DNA of 16,367 nucleotides from CAYRCJ01 sp964422785 (GTDB lineage Bacteria > Patescibacteriota > Minisyncoccia > UBA11713 > 2-01-FULL-45-33). Location: positions 1 to 16,367 of the forward strand of contig CAYRCJ010000015.1 of assembly GCA_964422785.1 (NCBI GenBank). The letters are read 5' to 3'. Positions 6,117-12,488 of the stretch are shown here, one piece after another. A program made the position numbers and the translations under genes. Below the pieces are notes generated by a model. The model ran no database searches, was not told the origin of the DNA, and saw nothing but the letters and a program-made list of their open reading frames with translations. The stretch's first letter is position 1. The number at the start of each line of letters is the position of its first letter.

Positions 6117-6701
6117 ATGCCTGAGGAAAATCTGGTAAAACTTTCAACACGGGATGAGGTTGTAAAAGAACTTTTGGATGCCAGAAAAGAAGGCGAGCGC
6201 AATAAAGTTCTGTGCCGTCAAAGAGACAAAGAAGAGCAGATTAGTTGCAAGCTGGAAAAATATTATAAAGCGCTGTCGAAAATTTTGCAGTCTCAATTTT
6301 CTTTCAGTTTCAAGAAAAACACGACAAACTATTCGTACGGGCAGATCAAAGAACTTGATCTGATCGCCGCGCGCGAAGCATGGAAAATGATTGGAAGAAG
6401 CGCCGTAATTTGGAGTCTGATAGAATCGCCTGCCGTATACGCTTTGTTAAAATTTAGAGGCGAAGGAGAGATTTTATTCCCTATTTTTTATTTTCTGATC
6501 TCATATTGTGTTTGCGGGTTTAAAATTTTATTTACCGAAGATTGGTGGATAAGAAGAAAAACCTGGTACGCGATGTCTCTTTTGAAGAATAGAAGGTACT
6601 TTTTTCTTGATGTCGCGGATTCTGAAAAAAGAAAACTGGAGGCCGAAAAGGAACACAGCGGGAATTTAGAGGGCCAAAAAGATCAAAATGCCCCGGCATA
6701 A
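6117..6701 (+). CDS. Hypothetical membrane protein, 194 aa
   Basis: No family recognised. The ATG has AAGGA eight bases upstream. Residues 1-90 are charged and helical (KLSTRDEVVKELLDARKEGE, then KLEKYYKALSKILQ), followed by two hydrophobic segments at about 95-112 (SAVIWSLIESPAVYALL) and 119-139 (ILFPIFYFLISYCVCGF). The short link between them (KFRGEGE) makes a hairpin in the membrane likely, with both ends in the cytoplasm. A basic, Trp-rich stretch follows (EDWWIRRKTWYAM), then a charged C-terminal tail. The last codons and the stop are part of the terminator hairpin. It stands alone between terminators. Confidence 0.75.
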   Translation: MPEENLVKLSTRDEVVKELLDARKEGERNKVLCRQRDKEEQISCKLEKYYKALSKILQSQFSFSFKKNTTNYSYGQIKELDLIAAREAWKMIGRSAVIWSLIESPAVYALLKFRGEGEILFPIFYFLISYCVCGFKILFTEDWWIRRKTWYAMSLLKNRRYFFLDVADSEKRKLEAEKEHSGNLEGQKDQNAPA

Positions 6702-6714
6702 GCCGGGGCATTTT
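6685..6714. terminator. Bidirectional terminator overlapping a stop codon
   Basis: Perfect 13-bp stem AAAATGCCCCGGC (6685-6697) / GCCGGGGCATTTT (6702-6714), loop ATAA. The TAA stop of the 194-aa gene (6699-6701) lies in the loop, so the stem's left arm encodes the protein's last residues. It also serves the converging hydrolase gene, which ends at 6719. Confidence 0.9.
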
Positions 6715-6718
6715 ACTT

Positions 6719-7525
6719 TTATATTTTTTCCAGAAATTTGAGGATCTCCTCCGCGGTTTCTTTCGGTTTTTCTTCCTGGGGGACATGCCCGCAATTTTCA
6801 AATACGACTATTTTGGAATTCTTAATTTCTTTGTGGAATCTTTTGCCCAGTTCCAGCGGCACCAATTTGTCTTTCTCTCCCCATATTATTAAAGTCGGCA
6901 CAGAAATATTTTTATAACTTTTCTCAAGTTTGTCCGCGTCCGGGGGCGGCAGGCCTTTTGCTGTTTGCCTCAGGGCGTATCTGGCCCTCCAGTTTAGAAA
7001 CTGCTCCGAATATTTTTTAAATTCAGACCGGTGTATTTTTCTTTTGTCGTAAAAAATATCGCTTATCGCCATTTTAACCATCGGGCCTGCCGGCAGAAAT
7101 AAAAATATAAGCCCCAGGAGAGGGATCTTCATAAGCTCCACCAGCCAGGGGAGCTCTTGCCTGTATCCTATGCTGTCTATAAGCACCAGGCCTCTCAGGG
7201 CCCCGCTTTCATGTTGCAATTTTTCCGCGACAATTAAGGCCAACCCTCCTCCCATGGAATTGCCGACAATAGTTAAATTCCGGAGGTTGTGATGCTTAAT
7301 AAATTTCAAAATGCAATCCGCGTGATCATAGATAGAGTAGCGCCCGTCAAAAGGCTTTGGCGATTTGCCAAAGCCTTTGAGATCCAGAAGAACCAGCATA
7401 TATTTATCTTCTAAGTACGGAACCAATTGTTTCCAAGAAAAAAGATTCGCTCCCAGGCCATGAATAAAAAGAATGGGTTTCCCGCTCCCGTAACTTTCGG
7501 AGTACAAATTTTCACTATCTGGCAT
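6719..7525 (-). CDS. Alpha/beta hydrolase
   Basis: A 268-aa alpha/beta-hydrolase-fold enzyme of unknown substrate. Visible: the oxyanion motif HGLG (22-25), nucleophile elbow GNSMGG with Ser90, acid Asp219 in WGEKDKLVP, and His247 in ENCGHVPQEEKP, so the triad is complete. The cap domain is about residues 122-205, including a hydrophobic stretch (LLGLIFLFLPAG) that may hold a lipid-like substrate or contact the membrane. There is no signal peptide. The family includes esterases, lipases, C-C hydrolases and epoxide hydrolases, and the motifs here do not decide between them. The ATG overlaps the end of rny by 11 bases, so the two are co-transcribed and probably coupled. Its DLKGFGKSPKPF segment is encoded by a 12-bp perfect inverted repeat. 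Confidence 0.9.
   Translation of the reverse strand: MPDSENLYSESYGSGKPILFIHGLGANLFSWKQLVPYLEDKYMLVLLDLKGFGKSPKPFDGRYSIYDHADCILKFIKHHNLRNLTIVGNSMGGGLALIVAEKLQHESGALRGLVLIDSIGYRQELPWLVELMKIPLLGLIFLFLPAGPMVKMAISDIFYDKRKIHRSEFKKYSEQFLNWRARYALRQTAKGLPPPDADKLEKSYKNISVPTLIIWGEKDKLVPLELGKRFHKEIKNSKIVVFENCGHVPQEEKPKETAEEILKFLEKI
7350..7378. repeat. Perfect 12-bp inverted repeat inside the hydrolase gene
   Basis: Arms AAAGGCTTTGGC (7350-7361) and GCCAAAGCCTTT (7367-7378) with loop GATTT. It encodes LKGFGKSPKPF, a plausible conserved motif in this family, so the symmetry may be fortuitous, though it would form a strong mRNA hairpin. Confidence 0.7.
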
Positions 7526-9041
7526 ATTCGATTGACCTCGATTCCCGGATGACGTTTACTTTGATTTCCCCGGGATATTTTAGCTCGTTTTCCACTCTAT
7601 CCGCAATTTCGCGGGCTATTTTTCTGGCTTCCATATCCGAGACCGCCTCCGGAGTTACGAATATTCTTATTTCGCGTCCGGCCTGAATTGCGTAGGCCTT
7701 TTCCACTCCCTTAAAGGATGTGGCTATTCCCTCAAGATCCTGCAATCGTTTTATATAATTTTCAACGGAGTCTCTTCTCGCTCCTGGGCGGGATGCGGAA
7801 ATGGCATCCGCGGTTTGCACGATTATTGATTCCAATGTTTCATACGGATATTCTTCGTGGTGCGATTGCATCGCCTGAATTATCCTGTGGTCCACATTGA
7901 ATTTCTGGAGTATGCGTCGTCCGATTTCCACGTGAGTGCCCTGAATCTCATGATCCACCGCTTTTCCAATGTCATGGAGCAGCGCTCCTTTTTTGGCGAT
8001 AGCGACATCGGCTCCGAGTTCGCTGGCGAGCATTCCCGAGACATGCGCCATTTCAATTGAGTGCTGCATTACGTTTTGCCCGTACGAGGTTCTAAATTTT
8101 AAGCGGCCCAAAAGCATAAGAAGCCTGGGGTCGATATCAAAGGCCCCGACTTCGTAAGCGGCTTTTTCTCCGGCATCTTTGATTATTTTTTCTATCTCTA
8201 TTTTTGCTTTTTCCACGGTCTCTTCGATTTTTGCCGGCTGGATGCGGCCATCCAAAATAAGATTTTCAAGAGCCACTCTGGCAATCTGTCTTCGGACCGG
8301 ATCGAAGCTGGAAATCAAAATCATTCCCGGGGTATCGTCCACGATTATCTCCACTCCGGCGGCCCGCTCCAAGGCCCGGATATTTCTTCCTTCTTTACCG
8401 ATTATTTTTCCCTTGAGATCGTCAGAGGGGATTGTCACCGAAGTTACAGTTACCTCCGAAGTAGTTGCTGAGGCCAGTCTTTGAATCGTAGAGGCCAAAA
8501 TATCTCTGGCCTTTCTCTCGAGCTCCTCGAGGCCGAATCTTTCAAGTTTTTGAACACGGCCAAGCAAATCTTCCTCGCTTCTTTTTTCTATTTGTTCGAT
8601 TAATTTGGCTTTAGCCTCTTCTTCCGTTAAGTTGGCTATCTTAGAAAGCTCATCTCTTTTTTTAACTTCAATATTTTCCAACTCCTCTTTTTTGGTTTTT
8701 ATCTTTTCCAGATCGGATTTAAGTTTTTCTTCTTCCTTGTCCAGTTCTCTGGCTTTTTTATCGATGCTCTCATCTTTGCCGGCAAGCCTTTCTTCCAGCT
8801 TTCTTAGATCGCGTTCACGCTCTTTTTGTTCTTCTTTGGCCTCTTCGAGAATTTTTTCCGCGCGGCCTTTTGCTTCGTCCAGGGTTTTTTGGGCGGATTC
8901 TTTCGCGTCTAGAACGATTTGTTTGGCTTTAAGCTCTAAAGTTTCTTTCCTCTGCTGGGCTATAAGCTGCCTTAGAAAATATCCCAAAATGACGCCCGCG
9001 CCCAGAGCGGCCGCCGCTTTGATTAGCGTAAGTGTTAACAT
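7515..9041 (-). CDS. rny: Ribonuclease Y
   Basis: Membrane-anchored endoribonuclease that starts mRNA decay in bacteria without RNase E. Its 508 aa agree with the family (about 510-520). Domains in order: N-terminal membrane anchor (about 5-23, LIKAAAALGAGVILGYF), long charged coiled coil (about 30-190), KH domain with IIGKEGRN (213-220), HD domain (about 320-420) with NVMQHS (His327), metal-binding His356-Asp357 in LLHDIGK and SHHEEYP (393-399), then the conserved C-terminal region. It fits the neighbouring PNPase and NYN protein as part of an RNA-decay set. There is no Shine-Dalgarno; a promoter lies at 9093-9121. It is the first gene of an operon with the alpha/beta hydrolase. Confidence 0.97.
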   Translation of the reverse strand: MLTLTLIKAAAALGAGVILGYFLRQLIAQQRKETLELKAKQIVLDAKESAQKTLDEAKGRAEKILEEAKEEQKERERDLRKLEERLAGKDESIDKKARELDKEEEKLKSDLEKIKTKKEELENIEVKKRDELSKIANLTEEEAKAKLIEQIEKRSEEDLLGRVQKLERFGLEELERKARDILASTIQRLASATTSEVTVTSVTIPSDDLKGKIIGKEGRNIRALERAAGVEIIVDDTPGMILISSFDPVRRQIARVALENLILDGRIQPAKIEETVEKAKIEIEKIIKDAGEKAAYEVGAFDIDPRLLMLLGRLKFRTSYGQNVMQHSIEMAHVSGMLASELGADVAIAKKGALLHDIGKAVDHEIQGTHVEIGRRILQKFNVDHRIIQAMQSHHEEYPYETLESIIVQTADAISASRPGARRDSVENYIKRLQDLEGIATSFKGVEKAYAIQAGREIRIFVTPEAVSDMEARKIAREIADRVENELKYPGEIKVNVIRESRSIEYAR

Positions 9042-9092
9042 AATTTATTTGTAGAATTAAGTTCATGGTTAATAAAATAAGCGAATGCTTAC

Positions 9093-9121
9093 ACTCTATC
9101 AACGAATTATGTTTGAGTCAA
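9093..9121 (-). promoter_or_regulatory. Putative rny promoter
   Basis: On the minus strand TTGACT (9121-9116), 17-base spacer, TAGAGT (9098-9093). It lies between the upstream terminator (9138-9154) and rny, with a leader of about 45 bases. Confidence 0.55.
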
Positions 9122-9137
9122 GTAACAAAAATAAAAA

Positions 9138-9154
9138 CCCCGCCATTGGCGGGG
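9138..9154 (-). terminator. Intrinsic terminator of the 345-aa gene
   Basis: Perfect 7-bp stem CCCCGCC (9138-9144) / GGCGGGG (9148-9154), 3-base loop. On the minus strand it is followed by TTTTTATTTTTG. It separates the 345-aa gene from rny. Confidence 0.85.
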
Positions 9155-9162
9155 GATTTTTG

Positions 9163-10200
9163 CTAAACCGGACGATCTTTAATGGATTCGATATTTAAGC
9201 CCAATTCTTCTGCCTGGGCGATTTTTTCAATAATCAGATTTCTGGTTGAGTTAAGTTCCGGCACTATTTCCGGAAATCTGCCGGAAATATTTCTGGTTGT
9301 AAAAAGAAATTCCACTATGCCGTGCTTGTCTTCTTTAAACACCATTGCGTTTGCGATTTTTTCGGTTTCTGCCCAAAGATTGCGGTATCTTTTTGTCAGT
9401 TCGGAGATTTCTTTAATTATTTGTTCCTGTCTTTCTTTTATTTCCGGAGTCTCCTGCGCGATCCTTTCCAAAGCCTTTTGCATTTTCCCGTACGTTTTTT
9501 CGTACCGCTTATTTGCTTTAAACCAGGCGTCAACTTCAACATCACCGATTTTAATTTCTAATTTCGGATTTTGCTCCGGCCTCCATCCGTTGAATGCCTC
9601 CATCGAATCTACCGGCGGATCGATGCTTCGGCCAAACTGTGTTACAATCTTTGCCGGCTTGCCTAGTTCCAAAATGCTCCAATATAAACCCAAAACTCCT
9701 ATCGTGCTATCTTTAATATTTTCTTTTTCAACTTTCATTTCTTCCCGAACTCCTCCCCACGGTCTCGCGTATTTGGAGGTAGGAATCTCACAGTTCGGGT
9801 GGTCTTCAAAGTTAAAAATTATCTCTTTGCCGTTTAAGATGCCCAAACAAATATTCGTTTCTAATACATACTCATGCGGCTGAGGCGTATGCCCAAATCC
9901 CGTGCATCCGTGGAATTCGTAACTCCTCCCCACCAGCAAAATAAATTCTCCATCGTGCTTTGCAATTTTCGCCTCGAGTTCCCGGTAAATGTTTTCCGTT
10001 TCAGGATTCGGCGCGCCACGCGCCACAATCACAAAATCGCGGATGCGGTCTCCTGTGGTTTCTCCTTCTCTGATGCATTGGCGGATTTTTTCCATTTTGC
10101 GTCCGGCCTCTTTTTTTATGCTTCTGGCCGAACCATTTCTGGCCTCTTCCTCTTTTTTTAACTCCGAAATTTCTTCCAGCTCTTTATTTAAGTTTCTCAT
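9163..10200 (-). CDS. Hypothetical protein, 345 aa
   Basis: No family recognised. I chose the ATG at 10200 because GAGAGG stands four bases upstream; a TTG at 10212 would add four residues and has no such site. Residues 1-45 are a charged helix or coiled coil. Residues about 55-200 look like an alpha/beta domain (DFVIVARGAP, EFILLVGRSYEFHGC, KEIIFNFED, STIGVLGLYW, KIVTQFGRS). It holds a His/Cys cluster: His97, Cys99, His104, His109, Cys118, His134 and Cys137, which could bind a metal. Residues about 225-285 form a second helical, probably coiled-coil segment. No signal peptide or membrane segment. It is transcribed divergently from gpmI and has its own terminator. Confidence 0.8.
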   Translation of the reverse strand: MRNLNKELEEISELKKEEEARNGSARSIKKEAGRKMEKIRQCIREGETTGDRIRDFVIVARGAPNPETENIYRELEAKIAKHDGEFILLVGRSYEFHGCTGFGHTPQPHEYVLETNICLGILNGKEIIFNFEDHPNCEIPTSKYARPWGGVREEMKVEKENIKDSTIGVLGLYWSILELGKPAKIVTQFGRSIDPPVDSMEAFNGWRPEQNPKLEIKIGDVEVDAWFKANKRYEKTYGKMQKALERIAQETPEIKERQEQIIKEISELTKRYRNLWAETEKIANAMVFKEDKHGIVEFLFTTRNISGRFPEIVPELNSTRNLIIEKIAQAEELGLNIESIKDRPV

Positions 10201-10242
10201 TTTACCTCTCAAGGTGCTATTTAAACTTTAACCACTTTAGCA

Positions 10243-10248
10243 TAAAAT
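10243..10248 (+). promoter_or_regulatory. Putative -10 box of gpmI (leaderless start)
   Basis: TAAAAT, then six bases, then the gpmI ATG, placing the transcription start at the ATG. The -35 region (about 10220-10225) is weak. No Shine-Dalgarno is present. Confidence 0.45.
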
Positions 10249-10254
10249 TATTTT

Positions 10255-11826
10255 ATGGCAAAACGATACAAACCTGCGGTTTTGGCGGTCCTCGACGGAT
10301 TTGGAGTCAGCGTGAAAGACCCTCAATCAACCTGGAAATATGCCAATATGCCGGTTATCCGCAACTTAGAAAAATTTTTCCCTTTTACCACGCTTCAGGC
10401 CTCCGGTACTGCCGTGGGACTTCCCTGGGGCGAGGAAGGAAATTCAGAAGTGGGGCACCTTACGATGGGCGCGGGGAAGGCGTTGTACCATCATCTTCCC
10501 AGAATCATAATGTCTATACACGACGGTTCTTTTTTCAAAAATCCCGCTTTTTTGGATGCCGCTAATTTCATAAAAAAAAGCGGAGCAGCAATGCATTTAA
10601 TGGGGCTGTTTTCTTCCGGCTCTGTTCACGCTTACGCGGAACACCTTTACGCGCTTTTGGAATTTTGTAAAAAAGAAAATATCGCCAAAGTTTATTTGCA
10701 TATTATCACCGATGGCCGCGACGCGCCGATAGAAGAAAGCGCTTTATTCGTCAGGCAGATCGAAGAAAGAATTTCCGGCCTTTATCCTTTTGCTAAAATT
10801 GCCTCTGTTTTTGGGAGAGTTTTCGCGATGGACCGCGACGGACATTGGGATAGGATTGAAAAAGTTTACAATTGCTTAACATCTGGCACCGGAGAAATTT
10901 TCTCAAAGGCCTCAGAGTATATTGAAAAATCTTACAAAAAAAATCTTTCAGATGAATTTATTGAGCCGGCCGTGCTTGAGTCGGGAGAGGGGAGAATAAA
11001 AACAGGTGACGCCGTCATTTTCTATAATTATAGGGAGGATTCTGTCAGAGAATTGGTTTCCGCTTTTGTTTCGGACAATTTTGCCGGTTTTTCAAGAAGT
11101 AAAATAGAAAATTTGTTTTTCGTCACAATGACGGAGTACGACAAAAATTTTCCGGTCAAAGTCGCGTTTCCCCCGCTTGATGTAACCGAGCCCTTGGCCA
11201 AAGTAATTTCCGACAACTCTTTGCGGCAGCTTCACATTGCCGAAACTGAAAAATATGCTCACGTAACCTATTTTTTTAACGGAGGCGCTGAGAAACCCTT
11301 CAAGGGCGAAGATCGTATTTTGATTCCATCTCCGGCCACCGCTCATTTTGACGAAACGCCGGAAATGTCTGCGGAGAAAATCGCGGATACTGTTATTTTA
11401 AATTTAGAAAAATACGATTTTATATTGGTTAATTTTTCCAATGCCGACATGGTGGGGCATACGGGCAATTTCCAGGCGACTGTTAAAGCTCTGGAAGTGT
11501 TGGATTTTTCAATCGGGAAAATTTTATCAAAAGTTTTGGAAATTGGCGGAGTTGTTATTTTAACTGCCGACCATGGAAACGCGGAGGAAAAAATTTATCC
11601 GATTTCCGGAGAAAAGAGAACAAAGCATACTATGAATCCGGTGCCGATTTTTGTTATTTCAAGAGATTTAAAAAGTGAACAACCAAAAACAGACCAAGAG
11701 ATTTTATCTAAGTACAAAGAAGTTAAAGGCGTTTTAACGGACGTTGCCCCTACCGTTCTCGGGCTTTTGGATATTCCCAAGTCACCCGATATGACCGGCA
11801 TTAATATTTTGCCGAAGATTATTTAA
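10255..11826 (+). CDS. gpmI: 2,3-bisphosphoglycerate-independent phosphoglycerate mutase
   Basis: Glycolytic enzyme that interconverts 3- and 2-phosphoglycerate through a phosphoserine intermediate, using two metal ions. The 523-aa length is usual (about 510-520). Visible: LDGFG (13-17), catalytic Ser64 in GNSEVGH, His125 in SVHAY, TDGRDAP (152-158; Arg155, Asp156), GRVFAMDRDGHWDR (187-200), ETEKYAH with Lys333, NADMVGHTGN (metal Asp398, His402), TADHGNAE (Asp439, His440), and KHTMNPVP with His458. One difference: the motif usually NFRPDR reads NYREDS, so the second substrate-contacting Arg (Arg264 in the Geobacillus stearothermophilus enzyme) is Ser263. All other catalytic residues are kept, so I expect an active enzyme. 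Its stop is one base from the stop of the converging clpP. Confidence 0.96.
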   Translation: MAKRYKPAVLAVLDGFGVSVKDPQSTWKYANMPVIRNLEKFFPFTTLQASGTAVGLPWGEEGNSEVGHLTMGAGKALYHHLPRIIMSIHDGSFFKNPAFLDAANFIKKSGAAMHLMGLFSSGSVHAYAEHLYALLEFCKKENIAKVYLHIITDGRDAPIEESALFVRQIEERISGLYPFAKIASVFGRVFAMDRDGHWDRIEKVYNCLTSGTGEIFSKASEYIEKSYKKNLSDEFIEPAVLESGEGRIKTGDAVIFYNYREDSVRELVSAFVSDNFAGFSRSKIENLFFVTMTEYDKNFPVKVAFPPLDVTEPLAKVISDNSLRQLHIAETEKYAHVTYFFNGGAEKPFKGEDRILIPSPATAHFDETPEMSAEKIADTVILNLEKYDFILVNFSNADMVGHTGNFQATVKALEVLDFSIGKILSKVLEIGGVVILTADHGNAEEKIYPISGEKRTKHTMNPVPIFVISRDLKSEQPKTDQEILSKYKEVKGVLTDVAPTVLGLLDIPKSPDMTGINILPKII

Positions 11827-11827
11827 A

Positions 11828-12475
11828 TTACTTTTTCCCATTGGCTTTGGCGGAGCCGTTTTTGTTTGTATGGTTTTTAGATTTTACAATTTCATCCACT
11901 ATTCCATATTTTTTGGCTTCCTCCGGATCCATATAAAAATTTCTATCGGCATCGCGCTCAATATGCGAAAGAGACTGCTTGGTGTGATATGCCAAAATTT
12001 TATTTATCTTATCTTTTACGTGCACAATGTGCCTGGCGTCGATTGCGATGTCGCTGGCCTGTCCTTCCGTTCCGCCCAAAACTTGGTGAATCATAACTTC
12101 TGAATTGGGAAGGGCGTATCTTTTTCCGCCCGCTCCTCCGGCGAGCAAAATCGCAGCACCCGAAGCCGCAAACCCGACGCAAAGAGTCGCCACATCCGGT
12201 TTGATGTGTTGCATTGTGTCATAAATTGCCAAAGTCGCGGACACCGATCCGCCGGGGGAGTTTATGTATAGAAAAATATCTTTTTTGGGGTCTTGAAGCT
12301 CCAAAAAAAGGAGCTGGGCTATGATAGTATTCGCTACAGGGTCGATAATCGGGCCGCTCAAAAAAACTATCCTATCTTTAAGGAGTCTTGAATAAATATC
12401 GTAGGCGCGTTCCCCAAACTGTTCTTTTTCGATAACAGTCGGGATTAAATAGTTGTTGTACATGTCGTCATCCAT
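11828..12475 (-). CDS. clpP: ATP-dependent Clp protease proteolytic subunit
   Basis: Serine protease that forms double heptamer rings and degrades proteins fed by an AAA+ unfoldase. 215 aa against about 195-207 in most species. Visible: YINSPGGSV (handle region, 70-78), nucleophile Ser105 in GFAASGAAIL, His130 in MIHQVLGG, and the C-terminal EEAKKYGIVDEI. At the position of the catalytic Asp the sequence is ERDADRNFY instead of the usual form with Asp, so the third triad residue is Asn179, as known for Listeria monocytogenes ClpP1. The last 16 residues are a basic tail (HTNKNGSAKANGKK) beyond the family core. The ATG lies 13 bases after tig, with no Shine-Dalgarno, so it is expressed in an operon with tig. 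Confidence 0.95.
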   Translation of the reverse strand: MDDDMYNNYLIPTVIEKEQFGERAYDIYSRLLKDRIVFLSGPIIDPVANTIIAQLLFLELQDPKKDIFLYINSPGGSVSATLAIYDTMQHIKPDVATLCVGFAASGAAILLAGGAGGKRYALPNSEVMIHQVLGGTEGQASDIAIDARHIVHVKDKINKILAYHTKQSLSHIERDADRNFYMDPEEAKKYGIVDEIVKSKNHTNKNGSAKANGKK

Positions 12476-12488
12476 TTATTTAATGTTA

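Noticed and set aside
7087..7096. Palindrome CTGCCGGCAG in the hydrolase gene, similar to the centre of the tig element
   Set aside because: Only 10 bp and encodes an ordinary LPAG turn in the cap domain; too short to call a copy.
8605..9054. Ser-rich 149-aa frame opposite the 5' part of rny
   Set aside because: It is the complement of the Lys/Glu-rich coiled-coil codons of RNase Y, a usual artefact.
9182..9883. 233-aa frame on plus opposite the 345-aa gene
   Set aside because: No start signals; its hydrophobic composition follows from the complement of charged codons; the minus frame has a ribosome-binding site and terminator.
11843..11863. Weak hairpin with T-run as a terminator for gpmI
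   Set aside because: Stem of only four base pairs inside the clpP coding end; not enough to call.
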